64,000 bases of DNA. Origin: Vitis vinifera. Lineage: Eukaryota > Streptophyta > Magnoliopsida > Vitales > Vitaceae. Each line of letters starts with the position of its first letter. Positions within the stretch are counted from its first letter, which is position 1. Below, in pieces: positions 49,930 through 62,096 of the stretch. The notes under the pieces were generated by a model, which was not told the DNA's origin, did no database searches, and saw only the letters and a list, made by a program, of their open reading frames with translations. The translations under genes and the position numbers were made by a program. Where the stretch lies: assembly GCF_030704535.1 (NCBI RefSeq), contig NC_081818.1, positions 18,729,001 through 18,793,000 of the forward strand, read 5' to 3'.

Positions 49930-51130
49930 GAAATTGAATTAATGAATTGGGCAATTTGAAAAATCAATTAAGGATTGAATTTGAAATAAATGAAATAATG
50001 GGCAAATAAACAAATTGGATGATAATTATAATGGAAATAATAATAATTAAGAGAATAAATGCGGGAATTTGGAGATTGAATTTGTGAATTTGGCAATTTG
50101 AAAAATCAATTAAGGATTGAATTTTGAATAAATGAATAAATAAGCAAGTAAGCAAATTGGATGATAATCATAATGGAAATAATAATAATTAAGTGAATAA
50201 ATGCGGGAATTTGGAGATTGAATTTGTGAATTTGGCAATTTGAGAAATTAATTAAGGATTGAATTTTAAATAAATGAATAAATAAGCAAGTAAGCAAATT
50301 GGATGATAATCATAATGGAAATAATAATAGTTAAGTGAATAAATGCGGGAATTTGGAGATTGAATTTGTGAATTTGGCAATTTGAAAAAATAATTAAGGA
50401 TTGAATTTTAAATAAATGAATAAATAAGCAAGTAATTTGGATATTGAATTTGTGAATTTGGCAATTTGAGAAATTAATTAAGGATTGAATTTTAAATAAA
50501 TGAATAAATAAGCAAGTAAGCAAATTGGATGATAATCATAATGGAAATAATAATAATTAAGTGAATAAATGCGGGAATTTGGAGATTGAATTTGTGAATT
50601 TGGCAATTTGAAAAATTAATTAAGGATTGAATTTTAAATAAATGAATAAATAAGCAAGTAAGCAAATTGGATGATAATCATAATGGAAATAATAATAATT
50701 AAGTGAATAAATGCGGGAATTTGGAGATTGAATTTGTGAATTTGGCAATTTGAAAAATTAATTAAGGATTGAATTTTAAATAAATGAATAAATAAGCAAG
50801 TAAGCAAATTGGATGATAATCATAATGGAAATAATAATAATTAAGTGAATAAATGCGGGAATTTGGAGATTGAATTTGTGAATTTGGCAATTTGAAAAAT
50901 TAATTAAGGATTGAATTTTAAATAAATGAATAAATAAGCAAGTAAGCAAATTGGATGATAATCATAATGGAAATAATAATAATTAAGTGAATAAATGCGG
51001 GAATTTGGAGATTGAATTTGTGAATTTGGCAATTTGAAAAATTAATTAAGGATTGAATTTTAAATAAATGAATAAATAAGCAAGTAAGCAAATTGAATGA
51101 TAATTATAACGGAAATAATAACAATTAAAT
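49930..51130. repeat. Tandem array, 142-bp period, inside the first giant LTR
   Basis: About eight copies of a 142-bp unit (with GGATTGAATTTTAAATAAAT, TAAGCAAGTAAGCAAATTGG and AATGCGGGAATTTGGAGATT). CATAATGG recurs at 50821 and 50963, giving the period. Central copies are nearly identical and outer copies diverge; one copy near 50400 is shortened. Confidence 0.95.
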
Positions 51131-52667
51131 GAATAAATACGGGAATCTAGAGATTTGGAAAATTATTGGGTAATGGAATTTAGGACCTAAAACTTTTTAA
51201 GGATGGAGAGTAGTGGAATTAAATTAACTTGGGAGTTAGATTTCTTTTTTAGGATAAACAATTCTTTAAACTTGTGGGCTTTTGAAAAGGGGCCAAGCAA
51301 GGTGGCCATGCAAAGGTGGAGGAAATAGGGTTGATGGGTATTTGGAAAATGGGTATGTGGTGGGCTTTGGAAGTGGGCCAAGAAAGGTGGCCATGCAAAG
51401 GTGGGTTGATAAAATGGGTATGTGGTGGGCTTTGGAAGTGGGCCAAGAAAGGTGGCCATGCAAAGGTGGGTTGATGGGTATTTGGCAAATGGGTATGTGG
51501 TGTAGAGAGATAACCGGGTAGGGAGTAGAAAATGAATGAGTTAGTGAGAAAATGAGGGCTTGGTGGTAGTGGGTATGAAGATGGGAGGATGAAAGACGGG
51601 TTTAATAGGTATGCATGGAGATGACTTAGAGAGAGAAACGGGTATGAAGATGGGTATGGGGGGATGAGAATGGTGGTGAGTAAAAAAAGATGGGTATGGG
51701 GATGGTTGGCATGATGGATGGGTATGAGTTGTAGGGAAGATGGGTATGGGGGGTGAGTGTGTTTATGCATGCATGAGGGTTGGTGGTATGGAGAAATGAG
51801 AAGAATGAAAGCGGGTAGCGAGAGAAACGGGAAATGGATTTATATTCTTGTACATGGGTGGCATGGGTGGTGAGATATGAGTATGAAGGTGATAGGAAGA
51901 TGAATGCACAAGATTGGTGGTATGGATATAAGGGAAAAATGGGCATGGCATGGCCATGCAAGAGTGGGGAGAAATGGGTTTGGCGGGTATTTGGGAAATG
52001 TTATGAAGGGTGCATGGTGTGGTGATGAGAGAGAAAAGGTGGTGAGAAAAAAATGAAGGCTTAGAGAGAGGAATGGGTTTAGGGGGGGTGTAGTTAAATG
52101 AAGATATGTATGGGATGAAAGATGAAGTATGGATGATGGGCTTGGGAGGCCCGTGGTGTAGAGAGAGAAAGAGTGTGGTGATGGGTATATGAAGGTTTAG
52201 GTGGGCTATAGTGAGGGTGAACACGTTAATGAATGGATATGGAAGACATGGGATGGGATAAGTGGAATGGGTAGTGGGATGATGACTTTGTGCATGAAAG
52301 AGAGGTTGAAGGGATGGATGAGTGACTATGCATGGAGAGTGCATGGTTAGAGAGATAAATGGGTATAATGGAAATGGGTGGTTAATGGAGAGGAATAATT
52401 GAAAGGTGGTATGCAAACAAAGAGTGAACAGTGACTGAAGTGTGGAGAGCTTGACAGGAAGTTGGAGAATGAGAAAAGGGATTGGCCATGTGTTCATATA
52501 TGGTGACCGCATGTACATGAGGTTCATGGCTTGCGAAGTAGCAGAAGACCAGAGATGAGGTTCTTGTGGTGCTAGGCAGCAAGGTGTCCTATTTGCATGA
52601 CTTCTCATCCCCAAACCCTGCATTTCTGAGAGTTCAAGAAAATAGATATGATCACGTCTGGACCTCC

Positions 52668-52885
52668 AACACCATTCAGAAAATCCTGGGAGTGGGAAAC
52701 CACAACTAAGATACAGTCCGGGTTCATCAATGTCTCCTCCAACCAGTCACTAGCTTCTAAATCAAGATGATCAGTGAGTCCATCAAATAACAAAATAGTT
52801 GGATCCATATGCAAAACCTGAACTAATGCCATCCTCATTCTCCAACCACCAGAAAAATGTCGTGTTTTCTTTGCTTGCATCTCTC
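52668..52885 (-). pseudogene. ABCF-type (GCN20/ABCF1) ATPase exon fragment captured in the LTR
   Basis: On the minus strand: [20 protein letters not shown] (ABC signature region, FSGGW in place of LSGGQ as in the first domain of ABCF proteins), then [20 protein letters not shown] (Walker B; the family has LLLDEPTNHLDLE) and [15 protein letters not shown] (H-switch). The match ends at LNGV, where I recall an exon border in plant ABCF genes, and unrelated sequence follows. The catalytic Glu after the Walker B Asp is Gly here, and Walker A is missing. ABCF proteins are soluble twin-ATPases acting on ribosomes. The fragment is absent from the second LTR of the family, so it was probably captured or inserted in this copy. 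Confidence 0.85.
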
Positions 52886-54965
52886 CTCTTCATTCATTTT
52901 TTTTTTTTATATTTTATATCTTTTTAACCCAGACTGAACACGATTTCCTCATTGGGTTTTTCTGCCGTTGATGCATCCATGGCTTCCCAACTAAAGGTAT
53001 CAAATCAAGAGAAGGAGAACTTTGTTCTCTGACAACACGCTTCAGCTTCAGGGCATATACTCATGCGGGAGTTCATAACCGGACCTGGGTTTCTTTCCAT
53101 ATGATCCCTAGATGTGAATGAGAGCCCGGGACAAAGAAACCACAACAATAGAACATCCCAAAAACAGGGCATCACACAAACCCAAGAATCACAAAAATAG
53201 GTCTCATCCCGCGTTAACATCAATGAGCTTATGCGTAAATAAGGAACTTAGATGGGCACAAGACCAAAAACATTAATCTGGGCATATCACAGGCAGCTAA
53301 GATGAAGCCAAACCGCACTTATACAAAAACTACAGAAAGAGCAACATGCTTCATCTAGGCAGAGCACAACAATCTAAAGAGATAATAACAATGAACATAT
53401 GGCCAATTATACCCACATTTAAGCAACGGATATGAGCCTGAAACAATAAGGAATGCAGACAAAGTAAAAAGTAAGAAAAAAATGTATTCATACCCGAGAG
53501 GTCTCTTCTCAAACCAAAGTTTCTCCCCCTTCGCCAAACTTCTCCCTCAAAAAGCCCAATCGAGCTTCCTTTTCTTCTCCAGCAAAACCAGAAAACTCTC
53601 TTTTCACCCAAAAAATCTCCTCTCTTTTTTTTTTCTCTCCCTAAAAAACTCTCCTTGAAAAATCCCTTCCTCCCCCACCAGATCTCCTTTTTTCCTCTGT
53701 TTGTGTCTTCCTCAGCAAGCCATTCTCGGCTCCACTGCTCCTCTCGTCAGCAAGGATCCAATCCCTGTACATCAGCATGGCCGTCCATATCTCTTGCAGC
53801 TGGTCCCATGCGTGGAGAGGGGTCCCCCCACACTTCTCGGGTGCTGTCAGTCCCTCCAGAATACTCCCTTTCAATGCTATATAAAACCTTTAAAAAAACT
53901 ACAAGCCTTTTTCTCCTCAAAGGGGGTCTACACCTACGTCAACCTAAATTACTACATCCATCACCACCTCTATTTCCAGCTCCAACTCCATCACAAACAG
54001 ATGTCCTTCATATGTCACATGCAGTACTTGCTATAGTTGGAGATGAGTGACCAAAAAGGAAGAGAGTACTAATTACACATAGGTTCTCTCCTTGTGGAAG
54101 CATGTGAGATTATATATATATTTTTTTTTCCCCACTATATAAATGTTTAGTGGGCATTTTTTTGTGACTTTGATGAAACTATTAAAAGTTACATTTTGTA
54201 GCAGACTTTTTCTAATTAATTTTATTAACTAATTTTGTCAAAAAAATCTATATATGACAACTTAAGAGTATACTATTATTTCAATAAAAATAAGTTTGTC
54301 ATAATACAAATAAATTAATATCTAAAAAAACAACAAATTAAATATCTTAAATTAATAAATTATACAATTTTATATCTTATTTATATGTTATACAAATTTA
54401 TTATTTTAAAATTATTATTTTATTAATAAATAAAATATTCATTTATAATATTTTTTATTTATTAATTTATATTTATTGAAGTAATACTAGATTCTTAAAT
54501 TTAAATATAAATAATTTAGCATTAAAGTATATATATTTTTAATTTAAATAATAAATTGTAATTTAGTTGTTTTTAATTAAATTTTAAATTAAAAAAATTA
54601 ATTGAAGCCTCAATTGTCAATTAAGATTTTAGTTCAAAAATGAAGTCTCGGTTATCAATTAAGGTTTCAATTAAAAAATAAAGTCACAATTGACAATTAC
54701 GACCTTAGTTTAAAAACTAAAACATCAGTTGACAATTATGACTTTAATTTAAAAATGAAGTCTTAATTGTCAATTGAGGTTTTAATTAAAATTATGAAAA
54801 AAAAATACTTTATCATATGGCTCCGTACCAAAAAGATTTGAACATAAGTTTCATCAGCTGCTTAAATGTTATATTTTTTTTCATTTTTATAAAAGGGCAT
54901 TTTGGCCCAATACTCGTGTAAGGTGGATAAGTTTAGAGTACTTGGCCTTCTGACATACATTCAGT

Positions 54966-55082
54966 TATGCAGTACCAAGTGACCCCCCTCTCCCTCAATT
55001 TCTCATTAGGGTTCCTTAGTTAATTTTTCTCAAAGATTTATTTCTATGCCCCATATGATTTTTCATCATTTTCATTACATGC
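54966..55082. other. Short spacer between two elements
   Basis: Unique-looking sequence between the inverted-repeat element and the second giant LTR; nothing recognised. Confidence 0.4.
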
Positions 55083-55087
55083 CATAT

Positions 55088-58000
55088 TGAAGACCCCGCA
55101 TTTCGGCTCAATGCGTTTCCCACTCGATGGTGAGCTCGATTTTTATTTAAAAAATTGATTTTTGTTGATTAAGAAAATTGACTTGGAGTCGCCACTTATT
55201 TTTGTTTTATTTTTAAAAGGGTAAACAAAATAAGAAAGAAAAACCCTAAGTGTGACTCTTTACTTTGGAAAAGGTGGTCTGTGAAAAACCGGATCGGGTT
55301 CGGGGGTCAGGTTACTTATCGGGAAGGTACGGTAAAGACCGAAGCACCCCTCTAAGTCCCTAAAGTCGGGTCTCTACTAATAAAATGAAGCAATCAATGG
55401 CAATTGATGAGGGAATCAATGAATACTCAGAGTGATCATGCACATGTGGGAATCTAACCATGCATACAGAAAATGACCTGAGCGGGTGTGGATGCGTACC
55501 TGGGCAGTGATCCATAAAGCGCTATCAAGAAACGGAGTTAGCTCACAATTAATGAATAGAGAATATAGCTCATACATATCGAAGTGCAAAATGAAGATCA
55601 GACAAAATACATTAAGTACAACAGTTGATAATATAAAAAAAAAAAAAAAAGGATTCAAACGTCGGGCCCCCACCAAAACCCAATTTATTGTTCATGAATT
55701 AGTCTTATAAATTTCGTGTTTTGGATTTGTGAAGAATTCATTTTTGCTTATGTAGAATCAAGAAGATCAGAAGTTTGTTTAAGAATCGAAATGGAACAAA
55801 AACTATTCGAGTGAAAACTGGATTCTTGGAGTTTATTTGAAAATTGGAGTGTTCGGAATTAAATTTAAGAATTGGAATTTTTGGATGTCAAATTTGGAAG
55901 GGATTGGAATTTTAGAAATTGGAAATTAAATTTAGAAGTCGAAAATTTTAAAGAATTGTTTAAAAATAGAATTTTAAAATAAATAAATAAACTATTAGGA
56001 TTAAATAAATTAATATGAATATGGAAATTTTCAAGATTAATAATTTAATTTGTAAATATGAAGTTTTAAAGAATTTGATTCAAAAGAAATAAATAGATAA
56101 ATGAAATACTAATAATTAAATAAATTATTGGGAACACGGGAATTTTTGGGATTAGGAATTTAATTCGGAAATCAGAAGTTTTAAAGGATTTGAGTTACAA
56201 TGGAGTTTTGGAATAAACAAATAAAATAATAGTAATTAAATATATTAATGTGAATATTGGAATTTTTGGACATAGAAATTAAAATCGGAAGTCGAAAAAT
56301 TTAATGAATTGTTTAAAACGGAATTTTAGAATAAATAAATAAAATAATAATAATTAAATAAATTAATGTGAATATTGGAATTTTTGGATATAGAAATTAA
56401 CATCGGAAGTCCGAAATTTTAATGAATTGTTTAAAATAGAATTTTAGAATAAACAAAATAATAATAATTAAATAGATTAAAATGAATATTAGAATTTTTC
56501 AGAAATCGAAAGTTTTAAATGAATTGTTTAAAATAGAATTTTAGAATAAATAAATAAAATAATAATAATTAAATAGATTAATGTGAATATTGGAATTTTT
56601 GGATATATAAATTAAATTCGGAAGTCCGAAATTTTAATGAATTGTTTAAAATAGAATTTTAGAATAAATAAAATAATAATAATTAAATAGATTAAAATGA
56701 ATATTAGAATTTTTCAGAAATAGAAATTTAATTCAGAAATCGAAAGTTTTAAATGAATTGTTTAAAATAGAATTTTAGAATAAATAAATAAAATAATAAT
56801 AATTAAATTAATGTGAATATGGGAATTTTTGGAATTACTAAAATCGGAAGTTGGAAATTTTACTGAATTGTTAAAAATGAAATTTTAGAATAAATAAATA
56901 AAATAATAATAATTAAATAGATTAATGTGAATATTGGAATTTTCAAAAATAGAAATTTAATTCGATAAACGGAAATTTTAAAGAATAGATTAAGAATGGA
57001 GTTTTAAAATAAATGAATAAAGTATTAGTGATTAAATAAATTAAAGTGGGTATGAGAATCTTCGGAATTTAATTCGACAAACAGAAATTTTAAATAAATA
57101 GATTAAGAACGGAGTTTTAAAATAAACGAATAAAGAATTAGTGATTAAATAAATTAAAGTGGGTATGAGAATCTTCGGAATTTAATTCGACAAACAGAAA
57201 TTTCAAATAAATAGATTAAGAACGGAGTTTTAAAATAAACGAATAAAGAATTAGTGATTAAATAAATTAAAGTGAGTATAGGAATTTTCGGAATTTAATT
57301 CGGTAAATGGAAGTTTTAAAGAATAGATTAAGAATGGAGTTTTAAAAATAAATGAATAAAGTGTTAGTGATTAAATAAATTAAAGTGGGTATGAGAATTT
57401 TCGGAAATTGGAATTGAATTTTAAATATCGGAATTTTGAAGTATTATTTGGGGGTTAAAATTTTATAAATTGGGCTTGGGAATTGGAAGTTAGAAAATTT
57501 ATTAAGAAATTAGTGCTTTAAAGAAAGTGATTCATATAAAGTAGGTGCAAGCAAATGAGCCAATTTTAAAATGGGTGAATAACTCAGTGAGGCCTTCTCT
57601 TCCTCATTATTTTTTTATCTTTCCGCTTGGGCCTGGGCTTCAAAAACAAGCCCATATCTGATACTATGGGCAAGCCCAATAGGCTAACTGGATCCCAAAC
57701 TTGGGCTTGGTGCTCCAACCCAAGCCCAAGGCACCCACCTTTTCAACACAGCCCATTCATTTAAGAGAATATTGCCTTCCATTAACAATGCCAGGGTTGG
57801 GCTTCTTCTCAAGCCCAAGGTCAATCATGGGCAAGCCCAAGCCCGTCACCCACAAAGCACCCCTCTCCATCTGGGCAACTCCTTCAGGCGAGGCTTCCAC
57901 CGGCAGCGACGTAGAGGAGAGGGGCAGGGGCGGCGGCGCCGAGACGGTGGTGATGCATGGCTTTCGAAGCCACGGCACCAGCAGAGATGGACGTCCATGC

Positions 58001-58925
58001 CGCGGAAGCCGTTGAAGAGGACAGCAAGCAGGCTGCCGCCGATAGCCTAGAGAGACGCCCCCAAGCCGGAACAGCGGCGCCGAACCCCAAAGGCGGCTCC
58101 GGCGAGGTCTGTGGGGAATGGAAGGCTTGCTTGGCTGCTGCCCGTTCCCCAGCCACTGAAGAAGACTCGCGCGCATGGAGGTGTGAGTGATGGTGGATAC
58201 GCGGTTGCAGAGAAGAAAAGATGGCGAGGGGTGGGATTGGCGCAGAGATGGGTATGGAAAGATGGGTGTTTGCATGGATGTTACAGGGTTGGGATGGAGT
58301 GATGGCACGGGTGATGAAAGAAGACACGAGTTCAGTGGGTATGAAGGTGGGTATGAAGATTTTGGATGGTGTTCCTCAATGAAAAAAAATGCAGGGTGCA
58401 TGAAAGCATGGTAAACGCAAAAACAGGGTTATCACAACAAACAAACAAAATGGCCTACAATATCCACTCCAAGCAATATAATGCAGAAAGAAACAATAAC
58501 AATCTGAAGCAAAAACAGTGAATAACGAGAAATGAGAGGATTGCCGTGTTCGTACCTAAGTTCTTCAAGCAAAAATACCTATAAAAACAGAGAATCTCTT
58601 CTCCAGCCAGAATCTCCCTCAAACCCCGGCACTCCGCTCTTTCTCTTTTCAACTCTATCCCCTCAATGACCAGCTCCAAAAGACCCCCCCTCTCTCTGAC
58701 CAAAACCACACAGAAGAAAAACCCTACATTCCCCCCTCTACTTTCTGCTCCTTTCTTTTTTCCTTTTTTAGCTTCCTTCCCCCGTTTTCCTGTCTCCCTC
58801 CACCAGCCATCCCCGTACACCATCCCATCTAATCTGGCCGCCCCCATCAGCCTAAATCCCGGGGTGGTCAGAGAAAAGAAATATATAATAAAAAAAATCA
58901 TCAGCTCTCTCATGGGGGGTCTACA
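55088..58925. mobile_element. Giant solo LTR, 3838 bp, with duplication CATAT
   Basis: It starts TGAAGACCCCGCATTTCGG and ends GGGGGGTCTACA, with perfect CATAT at 55083-55087 and 58926-58930. Same family and same direction as 49060-53932. The first 480 bp are close to its relative. The middle carries a different tandem array. The part at 57590-58400 is GC-rich with repeated AAGCCCAA words, giving long but meaningless open frames on both strands (57757-58401, 57884-58327, 57957-58190). The 3' part is CT-rich. Confidence 0.9.
55960..57420. repeat. Tandem array, ~115-120-bp period, inside the second giant LTR
   Basis: About twelve imperfect units around GAATTTTAGAATAAATAAAT, AATAATAATTAAATAGATTA and GGAATTTTTGGA, grading at 57000-57400 into a variant with GAATAAAGAATTAGTGATTA. 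The position in the LTR matches the 142-bp array of the other copy, but period and sequence differ. Confidence 0.85.
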
Positions 58926-58930
58926 CATAT

Positions 58931-60340
58931 ATTTTTCAATTAGTAGCTTACCTAAATTGAAAATAAATTTTTTTCCTATGCTAGTCCTGCCCAAATCTTT
59001 TAACTGAAAATGGAAAATAATTATTGGGTTGAAGAAATACTTTTATTTTATTCTTGAAAAGGAAAAACAAATTAGTACATGCAATATTTTATATTTACAA
59101 AAACAAAGAGGACAAATCAAATAATCATTTCAAATTATAAAGTGTTTTATTTAGATGACAAATTTCTTAACAAATTTTTGGAAAAAATATGTTATAAGAT
59201 AAAAACCCTCTACAAATAATTCAAGTTTTTATTCATCGGGTTAAAGGTAATACCTAAGATAGTTAAATATAGTACTCGAATGGTCAAAGTAACACATTTT
59301 CAATAATTAGCATTTCATATATTTTTATAAACTTAATTTTCTATTTTATGATTTTTTTCATATGAGCGGATGAAAACATGTTTTTTCCCTTGATTTTTCC
59401 ATTCTCATAATGACATGTATTGAATTGTAGTAATAATAATTTTTATATTAATAACAAAGTTATAATGATATATATTGAAAAATTTTAAGGGTCTGTTTGG
59501 ACCCTTTTTTAGAATAGTTTTATGTTATTTAAGACAAAAAATAAGAAAAACATGTTTGATAGCTAAAAACTATTTTTGGTTTTCTATTATTAAAAACAAA
59601 AAAATAAAATATTTTTTAAAAAACATTTTTAGTTGTTTTCACTTATTTTGAATATTGTTTTAAAAAATAATTATACAAGTAAAATTATTAAAAATAAAAT
59701 ATTAGATATAAAAAATATATTTAAAAATATATTAAAAATATTTTAGATTTTTAAACAGATTTTTGTTCTAAAAAAAACAGAGAACGGTTTTTAAAAATTA
59801 TTTTCCAAATATAAAGAAATAAAACTTGAAATTTTTGGAATAAAAAACCCTTTTTAACTTTTTTTTTTTACTCTATATTTGTGCACAACTTAAATATTGG
59901 AAGTAGATGCATTAAATCTTCACCTCCCCATAAGAAGAATTAATTATAAGAAATCTTGATCATTATGGCACTAAATTCTCTCCATTATTATTATTATTAT
60001 TATTATTTGTTCATTATTACTTCTTGTTCATTTCAGTTTCTCAAAAGAGGAATTAAATTGTGGGATCCCCATGGCAAGAGTAATGGAGAAAGAGAACCTC
60101 CAAAATGGAAACCTAAACAAAAAGAACCCACAGAGACACCAGGATCAACAACCACCACTCACTTGATTCAGTGGGAATCTACCTAACGTAAGGATGGGCC
60201 CACAGCCCGAACCCCTTCTGATCGAGGACCCGCTCTAACTCCAGTACACCCCCACCCCACCCAAACTCACCTCTACCACATGATAAATTCACGTGAAATT
60301 GAATTTATCTGGAGGGGTGACGAGAAATTGGAGTTCTAGT
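58931..60340. other. Intergenic upstream of the RING-CH gene
   Basis: No coding region is supported. The stretch at 59488-59860 starts GGGTCTGTTTGGACCC, is almost pure A/T and ends near TTTGGAATAAAAAACCC, which resembles small non-autonomous hAT-type elements of plants, but I could not confirm a target duplication. A (TTA)n run lies at about 59984-60006. Confidence 0.4.
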
Positions 60341-61841
60341 AGGGGGGAGAGAGAGAGAGAGAGAGAGAAAGAGGGGGAATGGGATCGTGGCGGTCGTGGG
60401 TTTTGCCGTTAGAGTCTCTCCACCTTTCTCTCTTCTCCACTTTGGCCACAACAAGTGAGAGAAAGTGTCGAGAGAGAGAGAGACCAAGAGCTGAAGGGGG
60501 AGGAGGAGGGAGGAGGAGGGGGAGGGAGAAGGAGATGTTTGTGTATTTATGTATGTGTGTATTGGGTTGGTTTGTTTGATCGATGACGAGGATGGTGATT
60601 GTGGTGGTGGAGGTGGAGATGAGTGTGATGGAGTTTTGGGTGTGAAGAGGGGCACTCCATCTCTTGCTTTGTTACAGAAGAGAACAAGGGGGGAGGGAGA
60701 AAAAGGCAAGCTTTTCTTGTCTTGCAGAAAATCCAATCCCATTCTTGTAAGCACTCTCCCCCTCTAGAATCTCTCTCATTTAATCCTCTTGGTTGTATCT
60801 GTGAAAAAAAGGGTATTGATTCCTCAAGGTCACCTGCTCTTTTCGTCTGCGTTTCTTTTCTTCTCTTTCTTTCTCTCTCTCTCTGACCTCATAGAGCTCT
60901 GTGTTCTTCTTCTACCTGGGTTTTTCTCCTTTCATATTTTCCTCTTGTTTTCTTGGTTTTTTTTTTTTTTTTTATCCTTAGAGATGTATTTGTGATCTGG
61001 GTTTGGGTTTTATCTTTTTTTATTTCTTTTTTAAAAAAACGTATTTTCAGCTGCTGTTTTTTCAAAATCTTTCACTTTTGGTTTCTGGGTTTTGTGTATT
61101 CTAAGGCATTTCTCTCATGGCTTTTGATTGTGCGTAAAGGTATCTCTACTTTCACACCGTTCCTGTTCTTTTTCTCAGTATCTTTCTCATTTTCTTTTGT
61201 TTCGATGGTCCCTTTCGGTTTGATGATTCTTTTTTTTCTTTTTTTTTCCCTTTGTTTGGTTGTTGAGAAAATGGAGGAAACAAAAAAGAAAAGAACTCTC
61301 TGTGCGTGTGTTTTTTAATAAAAATAATCTACAAAACATTAGTTCACCTCAACCATTTCAAATGGCAATAATTGTTTCGTTTCTGTGGAGGCTTTTGTTT
61401 TCTCACTCATCCAGATAATTATGAAATATACAAGACCTGAAATTTTCATTTTCTGTTCTTCCCTTGTAATCTTTTAGCCATCAAAGCATTTGGGTTTCAT
61501 TTGATGATCGGGGTTTCATTTTGTTGCAGATTCTTCACCGCTACATTGGCAGTAAAAGAGGCATGTTCTATTTCTCCTGTTCTTTACCTGTTAGGTTTTT
61601 TTATTTTTTTATTTTATTTTATTTTTAAATTTTTAATTTTTTTAATTTTTAATTTTTAATTTTTATTTTTATTTTTATTTTTTAACCTGAATTGTTTATA
61701 TTCAAATGCAGGCTAGGACTTGAGTGGGATTTGATTTTCCGGTCTTTTGGTGAAGAAGAAGAGAATAAACAAAGGGTTGGCTTATGTTATTTTGTGTTTT
61801 TTTTTTTTTTTTGGATATTGTTTCTTGTGTAATTTAAAAGG
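60341..61841 (+). promoter_or_regulatory. Promoter/5' leader of the RING-CH gene, probably with introns
   Basis: GA runs at 60347-60370 and 60469-60482 and long CT-rich tracts are typical of plant leaders. Splice-like sites suggest leader introns: a donor at about 60748 (CATTCTT|GTAAGC), an acceptor at about 61530 (TTGTTGCAG) and another acceptor at about 61711 (AAATGCAG). Pyrimidine-rich text at 60850-61320 and the (ATTTTT)n run at 61600-61690 would lie in introns. The open frames here (60305-60754 minus, 60953-61318 plus) are low-complexity. Confidence 0.4.
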
Positions 61842-62096
61842 ATGGGGGATCATTTTGTGTTGCTGGTGGATCGGTTGCTCACCGAGTCCACTCTCGAAGC
61901 TGCTATCGAGAGCAAAAACCAGTGGCAGCATACCACACCCTGTGGGAGTGAGGATATGATGACTAATTTTTCTGCCCATAGGATGGATGTGGATATTGGA
62001 CCATCTCAAAGGATATTAGTACAGTGTAGGATTTGCCATGATGAGGATGAAGACTCCAACATGGAAGTACCATGCTCTTGCGCTGGTAGTTTGAAG
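61842..62096 (+). CDS. RING-CH (MARCH-type) E3 ubiquitin ligase, first coding exon
   Basis: Exactly 85 codons from ATG 61842 to a donor (AAG|GTTAGT) at 62097. The N-terminus MGDHFVLLVDRLLTESTLEA is characteristic of a plant RING-CH family whose members are membrane-anchored E3 ligases. The exon then reads into the RING-variant finger, with zinc ligands visible as C62, C65 (CRIC) and C78, C80 (CSC). The exon ends at AGSLK, where the family continues with the His and the remaining Cys ligands (…AHRKCVQRWC…) in the next exon. I did not find that exon in the remaining 1.9 kb, so the intron is long and the gene runs past the window. Membrane spans expected in the C-terminal half are therefore not visible. 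No defect is seen. Confidence 0.88.

Larger units (their letters stand above)
49060..53932. mobile_element. Giant solo LTR, 4873 bp, with duplication CCTAC
   Basis: It starts TGTGAACCCCGCATTTCGG and ends GGGGGTCTACA, with perfect CCTAC at 49055-49059 and 53933-53937. It is the same family as 55088-58925: shared ends, GGAGTCGCCACTTATTTTTG, AACCGGATCGGGTTCGGGG and the CTCCCTCAAA-type 3' part. Such long LTRs are known from Gypsy elements; orientation is probably minus (a guess from the TGTAGACCCCC start). It holds a 142-bp tandem array and an ABCF gene scrap absent from its relative, which explains its extra kilobase. The 286-codon minus-strand frame at 51763-52623 is low-complexity LTR sequence, not a gene. 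Confidence 0.9.
48051..54965. mobile_element. DNA element with long inverted ends, split by a giant solo LTR
   Basis: The block at about 48051-48452 recurs as a diverged reverse complement at about 54511-54965. Matching landmarks are GGGTCAAAGTGACCC against GGGCCAAAATGCCC, TGAAACTTAT.TTCAAAT, TTTTAGTTAAAACCTCAATT, GACTTCATTTTTAAACTAAA and AATTACAATTTATTATT.AAAT. Once the LTR insertion at 49060-53932 and one duplication are removed, the element is about 2.0 kb with arms of 400-450 bp. The arms carry several copies of a CAATTG(A/T)CAATTAAGAC word, a foldback-like design. The exact outer ends and target duplication were not found. The internal part codes for no recognisable transposase. Confidence 0.6.

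Noticed and set aside
49964..50523. Several similar short minus-strand open frames (MLTCLFIHLFKIQ...)
   Set aside because: They repeat because of the 142-bp tandem array; AT-rich and hydrophobic by composition.
51763..52623. Open frame of 286 codons on the minus strand
   Set aside because: It lies in a solo LTR; it is proline/histidine/serine-rich low-complexity sequence from repeated ATGGGTATGG-like words, with no domain.
57757..58401. Open frame of 214 codons on the minus strand, and overlapping frames on both strands
   Set aside because: GC-rich LTR sequence leaves several frames open at once; none has a recognisable domain.
60305..60754. 149-codon minus-strand frame
   Set aside because: Translation of the GA/CT-rich leader of the RING-CH gene; serine/proline low complexity.
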